64,000 bases of DNA. Origin: Gossypium raimondii (lineage: Eukaryota; Streptophyta; Magnoliopsida; Malvales; Malvaceae). A model generated the notes under the pieces. That model was not told the origin of the DNA. It did not search any database and was given only the letters and a program-made list of their open reading frames with translations. Position 1 is the first letter of the stretch, and the number at the start of each line of letters is the position of its first letter. Of this stretch, positions 15,560-27,574 are shown piece by piece. The position numbers and the translations under genes are program-made. The stretch is from positions 19,964,001 through 20,028,000 of the forward strand of contig NC_068569.1 of assembly GCF_025698545.1 (NCBI RefSeq), given 5' to 3'.

Positions 15560-16860
15560 GTTTCTGTTGAAGTCATTGTTGCAGCATTAGTTCGCAAAAT
15601 TCCTTCAAGCTCTCTCTGTTGGTGAGTTGTCCAAATGTTGAATGTATGGACCATTGATAACGTTTCACCGTAAACATGACAAATTTTGGCTTCCCACTGT
15701 CTGTCCAACAGCTCCTCAATGCACCCGTAAAGATTTAAGGCATTCCTGTCCAATGCCTTCATCGTCAGTACTGGAAGAACAACCATTGCATTGCATTGCA
15801 TTGTCCACTTCAAGTATCAATTTTTTTATTCCTTTGGTCCAGGCAAGTTTTAAGCCTTCATACACCTCCCCAAAGTTTTGCTTAGATGGTTATGCAAGCT
15901 CCAATGTAACCCGTAAACCCTGCGATCCAAGCTCCATCGTGGTCTTGGAGTAGGCCTTCAGCTGCAGCTAGGTTCTTCGAGTCCTATTCCATCCGTATTA
16001 AGCTTGATCCATCCTTTAGGGAGGGCCGTACCTGTAATAAAGAGTAAAGTAGATGAGTGTAGGCATTGTTTAGTGTGACCCCAGTCCCAGTTACCATCGG
16101 TTTTAACCATATATTTGGCAAGGGTTCTGTTCCAAGCTATATTATTATGTCAGAATTATATAGACTTGCTATTCTTGATGGATCAAGCTATTTTATCTTT
16201 TAGAGTACTTCAGACGGTCGATAAAGACTTCCACAAAAAGGAGCATTTTTGTCGAGATATACTCATACGGAGGTCCTCCTTGACTTAATATTTGCTTCTT
16301 AAGACTCTTAATAATAATTTGGGATCTTAGTTTGAGCAAGAAAAAGATTTGTAAGCTTTAATTCTCTCTCTCACTCCTAAGTCCTAAACCACCATGAGAT
16401 AAAGGTTTGCTGCATGAATTCCAACGAACTAAAGCAGTCTTGCGGACACTTCTGGTGGTCCCTCAGAGGAAACTCCTAGCAATCTTCTCTACTTTTTTTT
16501 TGCAAACGGATGTTGGGATTAAGGCAGTCTGCTGTCTGCATGAAGTAGTTAAGAATTACTCAAAGTATAGATTTGAGAAAAGTCACTCTCCTTGCCATTT
16601 AATTGTGTTGCAACTTTTTCCACAATGAATGGGAAAACTTTTTCGTTACTCTCTTGTGAAATAAGGTGCTTTCTTCTTTAAAAACCCAATCTTGCACAAA
16701 TGGAATTAGCTAAATCATCAACTGAATTGTGAGAGACTTGTGCGTGTTGATAAGAAGTAGCAGAATCTATCTAGAATAACGCCATCATCTGCAAAAATAA
16801 CAGGTGAGAAAGGCATAAACCTTTCCTTGAAACTTGCATTGGGCACCAATATGTGTTAGA
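15560..16860 (-). pseudogene. Degraded LINE (non-LTR retrotransposon), RT C-terminal part plus RNase H
   Basis: Read on the minus strand through several frameshifts and stops. The order is: FADDGVIL, the reverse transcriptase catalytic block (about 16785-16805); VVEKVATQLNG (about 16600-16630); a KIARSF...GT segment (about 16460-16490) followed by SKPLSHGGLGLRS (about 16390-16425); then LPKGWIKLNTDG (about 16000-16035), DHDGAWIAGFTGYIGA (about 15900-15940), YEGLKLAWTKGIKKLILEVDN (about 15800-15860) and EELLDRQWEAKICHVY (about 15665-15715). This is the order of a plant L1-type ORF2 C-terminus with its RNase H domain. At least six disruptions make it non-functional. A 133-codon open piece at 15412-15813 is the longest remnant. 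Confidence 0.75.
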
Positions 16861-17924
16861 AATAGATTTATTTATAATGACTCTGCTGAGTGTTTCTGTG
16901 CGTTCTCCTTATGGAAGCCAATTTTCAATTTATATAGTGCAGTTCTATGATTTGATGTACTAGGATTAGATAAGTCTCCATGCAGATTAACACGTATCCT
17001 ATTATAAGGTGAACACGAATTTTTTGAGTAAGGATTCACCTGCATAGTGATGTGAACCCATGTAGACGAACTGCATAGTGGTGAGCTATATATCAGCAAG
17101 TTAGACATGCTAACCAGGTTGTGAGTTGGTATGGAAACTGGGTCGGTCTGATAATCGGGTAGAAATGAATACCATAACAGGCCCAAACATTTCATACATA
17201 AAACAAAAATAAGAGATTTTCCTATTTCCCTCTTCTCATAAGTTTAAAATCCTAAATAAAATATTCGTATTCATGACAACAGCAAAGAGAAGGTTGAAGC
17301 TCCTACACTTGTCTTTCTTCTAGGCTTTCATTCATAATAAAATCCACTAACAAATGATCCATCTCGATATCAAATTTTCATTAAAACCAAATTATCAACT
17401 TAGTGCCCTTGGCAATTATGACTTGGTCCCTAGTTAACATAAAATGAACACTAGGTCATTTTCATATTTCTATGATATAAGTATTACATTTTAATAATAT
17501 TAGCTTTTACAACACATATTGAATATTTAATTAATAATTTTAAATTAATATTATAATTATTTAGAAATAAAAAATATTATCATCTGTTGAAAAGATTTTC
17601 TAAAATCATGGGTTTATATATGTATTAAAAATAAATTTGTGAAGATCCATTTTTGGAGGAAAATGTTCATCTGCTGTTATAAATTCAAGACTTATGGTTT
17701 AGTTAAGTGTAATTCTAGAAATGGTGTTAGCAGAAAAGAGAAGAGCCACTTGAAAACATTGAATGTTGTTTACAATTTACATTCTAAGAAACAGAGCAAA
17801 ATCGTCTGCTTAATCTTTACACACTGCCAATCTTCCCTTTTTCCACCAACCCTAACTAACATCAAAATTACATATACCACATCACACATTACAAATTACT
17901 CCACAATTGAGAGGGCTGACGCTT
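16861..17924. other. Intergenic, no gene seen
   Basis: AT-rich sequence between the LINE remnant and the 3' end of the amidohydrolase gene. 16870-17210 could be further LINE 5' sequence, but I recognise no motif there. 17640-17924 probably includes the 3' UTR of the minus-strand gene. Confidence 0.4.
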
Positions 17925-20900
17925 TTAACCACGTTCGTTGAGGTATCTTTCGGCAATACTTGCATGAACGGCAGCACCTATAGGAAGAACATCTTCGTCG
18001 ATCATAAAATACGGCGAGTGACCCGTGTGTATCGACCCCAACGTCTCGTTCCTTACGCCGATGTAGTAGAAAGCCGCCGGAACGATCTCGGTATAAAACG
18101 AGAAGTCCTCCGCGCCCATCATCGGCGGAACCACCCTGAAATTTGTTGGTCCTAGTAAATCAGTGGCCACTTTTTTCACATGTTCATACATATGATCGTC
18201 ATTCACTGTTGGGGGATAGATTGTTGAGTCCTTTTCGAAGAAATCCACCGTCGTGGAGCATCGGAAAACACTGGCCTGCTCCACCACAACCTCTTGGATT
18301 CTTTGAAGAAGGTTGTAAAAGCTGGCATTGGAAAAAGCCCTGAAAGTGCCTCCGATAACAACAGTGTCAGGGATCATATTCAGATTATTGCCGCCGTTGA
18401 AGGAGGTGACAGACACGACCTGCATTATAATTTTAAAATCTCACTACGTTGTTCACAGGTTGAAATACTGAGGAAATTTACGGGAAAAACAAAAGATTTT
18501 CAAAGACGAAACCTGGGAGTCCAATGGGTTTGATTCTCGAGAAACGATTCCCTGTAAGCTAATTACGGCAGCTGAAGCAGCTAAGATGGGGTCAACCGAG
18601 TTGTGAGGGTCGCCGGCTAGGCCTTTTCTTCCACTGATAACGGCTCTAAAGAAGCCACAACCGGCAAGCAGTGGACCAGGCCTCGAGCCAATAATAGCCG
18701 TGGGGTGTTCGTGAGAGACATGGACTGCAAATATGGCCTCGACGTCTTCCAATGCACCGTCGCCGATCATACGTTTAGCACCGTTTCCGGCTTCCTCAGC
18801 TGGCTGAAACAGCAGTATAACAGTTCCCTGTAACACCCAAAATTTATTTATCATTGCTTGAAGGTTAATATTGCAAATAATTATAACAAATATCAATTAT
18901 AGAAAATAGTAATATCACGTTGTGATTTTAATAATATTATCAAATTTTAACCTTAATCAAAAATTCCTCTAAGAATCCGCTCTCTTATTGGAAAAAAATT
19001 GACATATTAACTCGAACTTCAAACAATTAGATATTATTCTCGAGGTGCCTATCCTCAATTTTAGTCTTGAGCTTTTGTCACCAGACTCCAAAAGAAGTCC
19101 AAAAGGGTTCATGCAATTTATCAGGAGTCCTTAGAGTCCACCCAAATCCTCAAAAGGTCTTAAAGGCTAAGAACACTACCATACTAGGTATGTTAAGGTA
19201 AAGCATATAAGACCTTAGTTGATGGTTCAATTCCGATCATGATGCACTTTGCATAATTAATATTTTTAATAAAATTAACACCTTTTTCATAAGCTTACAA
19301 GTTGTATCTACATCAACTAAAATATTCTTTAAAAAAATAAAAACCTCCAAATAAAACAATACATTCCGTCGAGAGTACAAACTAACTCCTCTCAACAATA
19401 TTTTTTCAAGAAATTAGCCATGATTTAAGGGAAAATAATTCTTCCGCAACATCCACACTACTTTTTAAAGATTCTTACATTAAACAAATGGGAAATTAAC
19501 CTTATCCCCTTCATTATTAAAAACAGAATAGTTTAACACTTTTTTTTTTTTCATTTCTTTAAGCAAGGGATTATTCTTAATCCAAGGCTTTTCAAACAAG
19601 ACGCAATATTCCAAGCTAGGGCCATGCACTCATACTACAATCATTATGTTTATATATATGTAGGATACTCTTATGCAATTATATTGCATGCACATAAACA
19701 TTTCTGCGAATATAGATTAACCATACCATTTAAGCAACAAATGTTTTAGCACTTCAATTGTTTCCTTTTCTTAAACAAATTATTAATCTAATCATTAAAA
19801 TTCATAATAGTTTCCATTTTAGCTTAATTTTTATATTAATATTTTCTTCATTCTCATTTCTTTTCATCTTTCTTATCAAGTAAATCGTCATCGCTTGAAT
19901 GTATTATTTAAATTAATAATTTTATACGAAATTTAATATTTAAAATCTATAATTTATTTTCATTATAATAAAAGGGAAAAAAACACATATTCGAACTCAT
20001 ATTATAAAAATTTAGAGATAGTATTTAGTTTCTTGAAATACTTACACAAATCCTTATTTCTCCACATTTACCAAAAAAAAAAAAAAACCAAAGTGTATGA
20101 CAACCCATGAACATGATGCGTTCATGCATGGTTTGCTCATCATCATTCGTGTTTTGAACCCAAAGAAAAAAAAGGAATGTGGGTCATTCTCAAGATTTAA
20201 TAACATCAATCGGTTGGATGCTAATCATAGTATACCTATGGCTTCACTATTCCTTTTCATCTTTCCTTTTACATGTGTATATATATATATATATATAATT
20301 GGACAACTTTATTTAGTTGATTGTACAGGTGTCTAACGAATTTAAAATTTCAACCACCAACTTCTGCGAAATATTTTTTCCTTACATTAAGCAAGTAATG
20401 GATTGTGAATCAGCAAAATGACAATAGGCAAGAGATGAGTGGAAGAAAAAGTAAAAAAAATGGACAAATTAAAGCATAATATTAAATATAGCCCCTAACA
20501 TTTATATCTTTTGATAAGTTAGTTTTTTAATTAAATTTGATCATTAGTCTTTAAAAAAGTTAAATAGTTTTTTAACAAAATATTGATGAAACATTAAAAT
20601 TTTTAATGATATTAGCATAACAATCCACGTGACACTAATATAATATTATTTATCATATATGTCACGCCAATAAATAAATATAAAAAGTAGATACAAATTT
20701 TAAAATTATTTCATTAAAAAATAATAATTCGATTTTTTTTGAAAGATTGATGGTAAAAAAAATAAGGATAATATTGAGGGTTAAAATTTACCTTATGACT
20801 ATATTTAAATAGCACGTGTGAAATTCATTCTACAAAGCGGCATAACTGTCATTAATTGCCTGCACATGGCCCGGGTAGAGGGAGCTATGAACCAATTCTT

Positions 20901-22692
20901 TCACTCTCTCTGACCCAATCTTGTCCACACAAATCAAACTCTCAAAAAAATTAAATTTTATGTTCAAAAAACAACTTGAAAATACAAAATTACAGATTTT
21001 AAAGTTTAAATTTTATATTTGCTTATTACCATTTTTTTTTAAAGTCACTCGAATTAAATCTGCGGCTAAAATTTAGACATGCATATTTCCATTGCATTAG
21101 GGTTAATAAAATGATTCACTTATGAAGAGTTTAATTTGGTAAAGGAGTTAATTGGATGGATAATTAAGATAAAAGATTAATGGTGGGTTTGAATGGGCCA
21201 TTGGATGTAGTGCATTGTGTTTAATTTATTTTTTATCTCACGTTATAGTATCGTTACAGTATGTAATTTCACCGTCATCGCTATTTTTATACTAACCGCA
21301 AGTAAATACCGTCCATCCAATCTCACTTTAAGAGATAAATTTGTAGGGTAATAAAAAGAAAGGACAAACCTTCAAATGCTGTTCTCGGTTCTTCAATATT
21401 TTAGCAGCACCAATGAGCATTGCGACATGTGCATCGTGCCCACAAGCATGCATTTTCCCTGCAACTTTGCTCTTATGCTCCCATTGTACACCTTCCTAAA
21501 AGTAAAAATCACCCAACCATAAGGTGAAAGATTACATATTCTATGTAACATTTAAGATAAAAAATTAAAAATTTAATTTAGTCGTGGCTCGGAAATTTAT
21601 ATAAAGTTGAATTTATTCTAAGATCTCTTATCGTTAATCTAGAAGTACATCTTGTCAGACTACATGATTTGTCCTTGGTCTATCCATAATACAAACAAAA
21701 TTGAATGTACTGAACCTTAAATTAAATCTACGTCTGACATACTAATCTCCCACATTAACAAAGTAAAAGAAAATGAGTCGAAAGATTTTCATTTCTTCCC
21801 TTAATAAAAACCTAATTTTCTTATCTTAATTCCAAAACATTTCTTTCATTTCTAGTCAATTAAACTCCCTTTGATGCGTTGTTTGATTCCGTATTTGCAA
21901 CATAAATCAAAGCCCTCAATATTTGTCATCGTTAAAAATCCAAAACATTGTCAACAAAATGAAACCTAATGTTCATGAACCACCTCACCCATTTTTTGTC
22001 TTACCTTACCAACTACCTAGTAGCTTAACACACACGTGTACATATGTATATGTATATGTATATGTATATATACACGTACGTAGTTATTTTGTAAATATAC
22101 GTATATGTATACATATATAGTGGCAAAAGAGTGAATGAAAAAAAAGGGGAACCAAAGAGGGAAAAAAAAGAAGCAGCAGCTAGACCTGTATGGGCAGAGC
22201 ATCCATGTCAGCTCGGATGGCTACAAAGGGCGGGCTACCGGTTCCAATCCAAGCCCGAATACCCGTTTTGGCCAAAGGGTATCTATATTCAATTTCCATA
22301 CGATCCAACTCAGTTCGAACCAGCTTACTGGTTTCGTATTCTTCAAAAGCAAGCTCAGGGTTCTCATGTATCTTCCTCCTCAACCCTTTAATCCACTCCA
22401 CGTTCTCGGGTTTCCGGGCCAGGCTCAAAACCGCTTCAGAGCAGGCCACGTCCCATACCTCGCAGCTGGTTGAGGAACCACGTGAACCGGACGGCGGCGT
22501 ATGGTTCTTACCGGAGTTTAAAGGAGCCTTTGGGTTGACGGAAGCTATGGCGTCGAATAAAGTGGAATATTCATTATTATCCGAAGAAGAAGAAGAAGAA
22601 GTTATGGAGTTAAAAAAAAGTAGAAAATTATTAACAAAAAAGGGCGTAAAGATTAAGCTTAAAACTAAAACATACAGGTATAGAGAATTCAT
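17925..22692 (-). CDS. ILL6: IAA-amino acid hydrolase ILR1-like 6 type (M20 amidohydrolase)
   Basis: Hydrolyses amide conjugates of plant hormones; Arabidopsis ILL6 is reported to act on jasmonoyl-isoleucine. Four exons on the minus strand, 22692-22186, 21495-21370, 18827-18513 and 18419-17925, join in phase to 480 aa. Metal ligands predicted from the ILL2 structure are all present at matching spacing: C187 and H189 (HACGHDAH), E223 (QPAEEAG), H247 and H450 (GHSPYF). Residues 1-25 are a hydrophobic signal sequence; no KDEL-type end is seen. The frame is open to an ATG at 22830, but I start at 22692 because the hydrophobic signal begins there and a G-box pair lies just upstream. ILL6 rather than another ILR1-like member is chosen from blocks such as [10 protein letters not shown] and [16 protein letters not shown]. 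Intron 2 is unusually long (2.5 kb) and contains a MITE. Confidence 0.93.
18828..21369 (-). other. Long intron 2 of the ILL6-type gene
   Basis: A 2542-base intron, against 690 and 93 bases for the other two. It is AT-rich, with a (TA)n tract at about 20278-20297 and a MITE at 21180-21327 near its 5' end. No coding sequence is recognisable. Confidence 0.8.
21180..21327. mobile_element. Tourist/PIF-Harbinger-like MITE, older copy
   Basis: A 148-bp element with inverted ends (ATGGTGGGTTTGAATGG against AGTGAGATTGGATGGAC in reverse), flanked by TTA at 21177-21179 and 21328-21330. The interior (TACAGTATGTAATTTCACCG, then TACTAACCGCA) matches the MITE at 56818-56956. The TTA duplication and small size fit PIF/Harbinger-derived MITEs. 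It lies inside intron 2 of the ILL6-type gene, 43 bases from exon 2. Its imperfect ends suggest it is older than the 56.8-kb copy. Confidence 0.75.
22043..22072 (+). repeat. (GTATAT)n microsatellite
   Basis: About four to five GTATAT units followed by further TA-rich repeats to 22120, in intron 1 of the ILL6-type gene. Confidence 0.7.
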
Positions 22693-22799
22693 GTTTGGAG
22701 AGCAAGAAAATAAAGGAATTATGAGAGGAAAAATGAAACGCAAGTGGAAGAGTTCTTTTTTTTTGCTTTTAAGAAAATGAAGAAGAGAGAAATTTAAAG

Positions 22800-22833
22800 C
22801 ACGTGGTGACAAGGACAGGGAATTCGTCACGTG
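22800..22833 (-). promoter_or_regulatory. Pair of G-boxes upstream of the ILL6-type gene
   Basis: Perfect CACGTG hexamers lie at 22800-22805 and 22828-22833, 108 and 136 bases upstream of the chosen start codon. G-boxes are MYC2 binding sites in jasmonate-responsive genes, and ILL6 is known to be wound- and jasmonate-induced in Arabidopsis. The sites are seen; the link to this gene is inference. They also argue that the open frame starting at 22830 is not the real N-terminus. Confidence 0.5.
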
Positions 22834-23092
22834 GGAGAATATGAATGCAAAATATAAATAAACACATCAATAAAACTATTGTGGGTCCCACCATTTTGGA
22901 TGAGATGGATTAACACACCGCCTGAATTTCATTTCACCGTATACCCAAAGTATCTTAGTGATAATGTTCATTTTAAGTTGTGAAATCTATTTACAGATAA
23001 AACAAAAGTTCATATTTTTAGCCAATATAATTTAGCTGCGGTCCAACCAATTCAAATTAGTTTAATAGTAAAAGCTTAAATATTATTTACGT

Positions 23093-23197
23093 AGAGGTGG
23101 AGCCAAAATTTTTTTTTAAATTATAAAATAACTGAAGGTGAAAATTTTTATTTTATGGGGACCGGGGCCTTTATCAGCTCCGCTTGGCTCCACCCCT
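23093..23197. mobile_element. Small TIR element (about 105 bp)
   Basis: Inverted ends AGAGGTGGAGCCAA and TTGGCTCCACCCCT (one mismatch in 14) enclose AT-rich DNA with a GGGGACCGGGGCC core. The same GGGGCCGGGGCC-containing motif appears at about 30600 and 31790. Ends of this kind recall hAT-derived MITEs. No clear target-site duplication is visible. Confidence 0.5.
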
Positions 23198-23576
23198 GTA
23201 TATATAGATTTTGGATTCCCAATCTATATTTTATTATAATTTATTATTTTTAGTTTAATTTAAATATTTTTCTTAGTAAGTTAATTAAATATTAATTGTT
23301 TGGCCAAAATATAATGATTAAATGTTTTGAAAAAAGTATGTTTTAAGAATTTTAAAATGGGTAATCTTTGAAAAGAACTTGGGTGGTTTCATTATTGTTG
23401 CTTTCTTTATTGTTTAATTTCATTTAATTTGAAAAGAAACAAGTGGTTGCTTTCTTTTATCCTTTGGGTTGTTTATTTTAACTTTGGTGTGACACATAAC
23501 CAGCATTAGGTATTTCACTGATTTATTTATTTATTTTGGATATGTTATCTATGATCATTTAAAATTTAATAAGATA

Positions 23577-23670
23577 GATTGAGCCTCAGTTTGATTAGTA
23601 TGTGTATTATTGTCAGTATACGGGAATATGAATTCGAATGCTCTGAAGTACATTATCTTTTTATTTAGGG
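23577..23670 (+). repeat. SINE-like repeat, family A, copy 1
   Basis: Contains GATTGAGCCTCAGTTTGATTAGTA (A-box-like core CAGTTTGATTAGTA), then GAATTCGAATGC (B-box-like), then GAAGTACATTATC-TTTTATTTAGG. The same order appears on the minus strand at 29690-29800, 55565-55672 and 62608-62715. A tRNA-like head followed by a common body points to a tRNA-derived SINE. Confidence 0.55.
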
Positions 23671-26227
23671 GTGGAAAAGGAATTATATGTAGTTCTAAAT
23701 ATTATGCTAAAGAAAAGCATATATGATCTGAATCTATAATGAGACATTTTGTTAATGCCTCACCTATTATATTTTAAAATTTTATTAAATTATGTAAAAA
23801 GCATGTATTGGTTCATTAATATTAGATTTAATTTTTGTATTTTTATTTTTAATTTTGTGATTTTAATTATTTTATTTAAATATTTCATATAAAAGTAGTA
23901 AAAAACCAAAAGGCTATTATGATAATTATAATTTCTTTAAAAATTAAATAATTTCTTTGATCAAATTATTGGGAAGTTGACTCATAACACTAAACATTCA
24001 TTATAATATAGACATAGATGCTTGTATAAAAAATTGCACACACTTAAATATATCTAAACCCATGATCTTTTGGAATCAATAATAATACGAGGCATCAACT
24101 AAATCAAAATCAATAAAAATATTGGTTACTTTTAATTATTTTGTAATATTTTTCGTTTTTGGTAAGTTTAACTCTTCAATTATATTTCGAGGAAAGATTA
24201 AAAAAGTAAAGAATTGTTATTTACTAGTATAGTTTCGCGTTAGGTTAATTATTTTTAGATTAAATAGTTAAAATTTAAAGGTTATAATATCCGTCAAGTT
24301 TTTGTACTCCTTGTATATTTGGAATTTAATCTCTTATTTTTATGCTTAAGAATTTAATTCCTTTATTTTCCGAATATAAAATTTAGGTCAAATTGTTAAC
24401 ACTGTCAAAATTCTTATGTTAAACTTGTTGGTGTGACATTCTAAAATAAATAAATAAAAAAGGTACTCGCTCGATAATCATGTCACAAAAATAGCATTAT
24501 CATGGACTTGAATTTAACAAAAGTTCAATGATGTTAACGATTCTTTAAATTTACATTAGCATTTTAATTATAATAAAATATTTAGATTAATTAATGACAT
24601 TATAAATGTAAAAATTCAAGTATAAAGATCAAGTATCAAATTTTAACATAGTATAGGGACCGGGATTGATATTTGACTATTTTATATATTTAAAGAGTAG
24701 AGGAACCAAAATTAAAAATTAACCATTATTGTTAAGAATGTAAAAAAAATGAAAAAACAAAAGCAAGCCAAGTAAGTAAGTAGAGGGATCAAAATTGAAA
24801 ATTAACCATTGTTGTTAAGAATTGAAACACAAAAGCAAGCCCGATGTAAAAATCATTTCTCACTCTTAAATAGGAGAATAAACGTGCATGTCTTCCTACT
24901 CTAACAACAATAATAATGTCAACCAAGTTAAGACTCCGTCAACAAATATGTAGTACTACAGATTACATGGATAATATTTTTTTTCCATTTCTTATTTTAT
25001 AAATAAAAATAGGATATAGGCCAGTTTAAAAAAATAAAATTAGTAGGGTTTTTCAACTCATTACCAACATAATACACATGATACTAAGAATAATTATAAA
25101 AGACAAGAACAACTTATATTTAAAATGTAAAAAGTAAACGGACCTTAGCTCACGGATTCATATAGCAATTTTAATAGTTGACATTAAATTCATTGATGAG
25201 AATAGACCCTAAGTCCTTACTCCAAATATATTTGAATAATGGGTGAAAATTATAATTTCCTCATTCTTTACTTTTATAGTTGAATGGATAGCCGAACAAA
25301 TTTGCTCATTTTTTGGGAGCCAATATGATTTAATTATTTGGTTAAAATATGCTATTAGTCCCTGTATTATTATGGAATTTGAGATTTAATCCATGCACTT
25401 AAAAAGTTAAAATCAAGTCTTCTTACTTTTCTAATTTAAAATTTCTAGTCCAATCATCATCGATGTTGGTAGTTTTCGTCAATTTTTGTCAACTTAACAT
25501 GTTTATTTTCTGTCAATCGTATATCAAATCATATGACGACAGCCTAATTATCGTGCCAAATTGGTAAATTTTGATAGGAAATGTTAATAATATTAAAATT
25601 TAACTATTTTCTTTTTCAAAGCATAGAAACTTAACAACATAAATAAATTTAGACAATTGACGTGGAAAATTAAAATTACTGATAAATTGAGTATGATATA
25701 GGAATCCACAATAAAATTAAAACTGAAATAAAATAATATATTTTGGATAAATCAATAAATCGCATATTAACAAGATCTAAATTAAATTAAATTTGGAAGA
25801 GGCGGATATATATATTTTCATTTTAACCAATGGATAGAAACAAGACTTCAATCGCTAATTAACATATTAACGTTGATTTATATATTTTTAGGGTTAAATT
25901 ACTATTTGAAGTTCGTGGAAATATTTTTCATATTAAGGTCTGAATATTTTTGGGTTTAAATTAGTCATGAACTTGATAATTATTTTCACATTGAAGCTTA
26001 GATTTGACATTTTTTTTTCATATTGAGGTCTGAATTTGACAATTGTTCAATTTTAGGATTTTCAAAAACTAACTTGAATAAAAAAAATTGAAATCTCAAT
26101 ATGAAAATATTTATCAAGTTCAAAATCTAACTTTGAAAAAAAAATTTCATACTCTAATATAAAAAAATTTACCGAATTCAAGTCTCAACCTACTTTTTAT
26201 CGATGTCTTCCAATCGATCTTGGCCTA
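23671..26227. other. Intergenic, no gene seen
   Basis: AT-rich (well over 70 percent by eye), stops in all frames. 24300-24860 contains decayed motifs such as GGGACCGGGATTGAT and repeated AAAATTAACCATTxTTGTTAAGAAT blocks at 24712 and 24797. 25890-26180 has repeated CATATTGAGGTCTGAATTTGACA-like units. These look like old retrotransposon or MITE debris. Confidence 0.5.
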
Positions 26228-26235
26228 CATCTAAC

Positions 26236-27157
26236 TAAGGGTGAGCAAAATTCGATTCGACTCGAATCTTTTTTTGAATTTCGAATTCGAATCGAGTTTG
26301 ATTTTCAAATTCAAATAACTCGAATAATTCAAATAAATCGAATATCAGACTATAATATTTTACATTTTACCCCAAACTCCCAAACCTCTTTACTTTCCCC
26401 CAAAACTTTTATTCCTTCCTAGTTCCCCCCAAAACTTTTACTCCTCTCTCATCCCCCCCCCCCCAAATTACTCTCCCCATTTACTTTTCCCCCAAAATTT
26501 TTTATTTTCCCCCTAAACTTTTACTTCTCACCTTTTAGCTCCAAATCAAAAATTAGAATCATCCAAAAAAAATCCCTAAACCTAAATAGTAATAATTTTA
26601 TTTATATCTACTATTTATATTATTAAATTAAATTTCAAAAATTTTTACTATTTATATTATTGAATTGTTTAATCATATTGAGTCTTTATAATTTTTTATT
26701 AAAATTGATTTATTGATGATGTTATAAAATATTCGTGTTAAAATTTTATGTTGGTATCAATTTCACATTTTATCTTTAAGATAATTTTATTAAAAATCAC
26801 ATTTTTACATTTAATATATTTTTAATTTCAAAATACATAGCGACAAGAATCAGAAGATAATTGAAAGCAACTAAGCAAGCAAATAAGCTAACCCGTATAT
26901 AAAATATTAATAAATAAATTATGAGGGGATGAAAGTTAATAGAAAATTTGATTAAGGTGGGTGATAGTGATTATAATGACCCAAAATTATTTTTTAATTT
27001 AACTCGAACAAATATATTTGATTCGATTCAAATTCCATCTCACTCGACTCGATTTGAGAAAATTTTAAATCGAGTTAGGATGATAAAATAGGATTCGTCA
27101 ACTCGATTAACTCAAAATTTTTTCATTTTATTCGATTCGATTAGATACTCACCCTTA
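26236..27157. mobile_element. hAT-like non-autonomous element, copy 1 (922 bp)
   Basis: Starts TAAGGGTGAGC and ends ACTCACCCTTA, flanked by a perfect 8-bp duplication CATCTAAC at 26228-26235 and 27158-27165. Subterminal regions are rich in CGATTCGA motifs on both sides. The interior has a pyrimidine-rich CCCAAAACTTTTACTCC tandem stretch (26370-26540) and an AT-rich part without coding capacity. An 8-bp duplication and short inverted ends fit the hAT superfamily. Related copies lie at 34492-35062 and 58450-59663. Confidence 0.85.
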
Positions 27158-27429
27158 CATCTAACCAAATAGGATTCCTGTTTTTCTCCTATTTCGTACA
27201 TGAAATTAATCAAATCAGTCAATGGTTTAATGTTGAATCAATTTCAGTCAAGTATTTGTGCTCCATTGTTTACCTGATTGTGTGGCTCGCAATGAGTTTT
27301 GAGCTGAATTCAATTTTGAGTTATCATTTCATGTCGTATTCTTAATTGTCAATTTTAAGCTTTATCACAAATAATTTGTTTTCATTTTAAGATAAATGTG
27401 AATTTCGCCTTCGAAATATCTTTTTTCGA

Positions 27430-27574
27430 GAAATTATTTTATGGACCCTTTTCACTATATCATCCATAATCCCGTCTAATTAAAAGAAGATACATTATTT
27501 TTATTTAAAATTTATATTTTTTAATTGAACGGGACCATAGATAATATAATGAAAAGGTTCATAAAATAATTTTC
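27430..27574. mobile_element. Foldback MITE (145 bp)
   Basis: Inverted arms of about 40 bases: GAAATTATTTTATGGACCC at the left and its near-complement GGTTCATAAAATAATTTTC at the right, with CACTATATCATCCAT and its complement inside. The left end matches the element at 33050-33545, so both belong to one family. Long inverted arms without coding sequence are typical of Mutator-like or similar MITEs. A duplication is not clear. Confidence 0.7.

Noticed and set aside
15642..15953. A 103-codon plus-strand open frame
   Set aside because: It is antisense to the RNase H remnant of the LINE, which shows recognisable motifs on the minus strand.
22190..22780. A 196-codon plus-strand open frame
   Set aside because: It is antisense to exon 1 of the ILL6-type gene, which has conserved protein sequence in the opposite strand.
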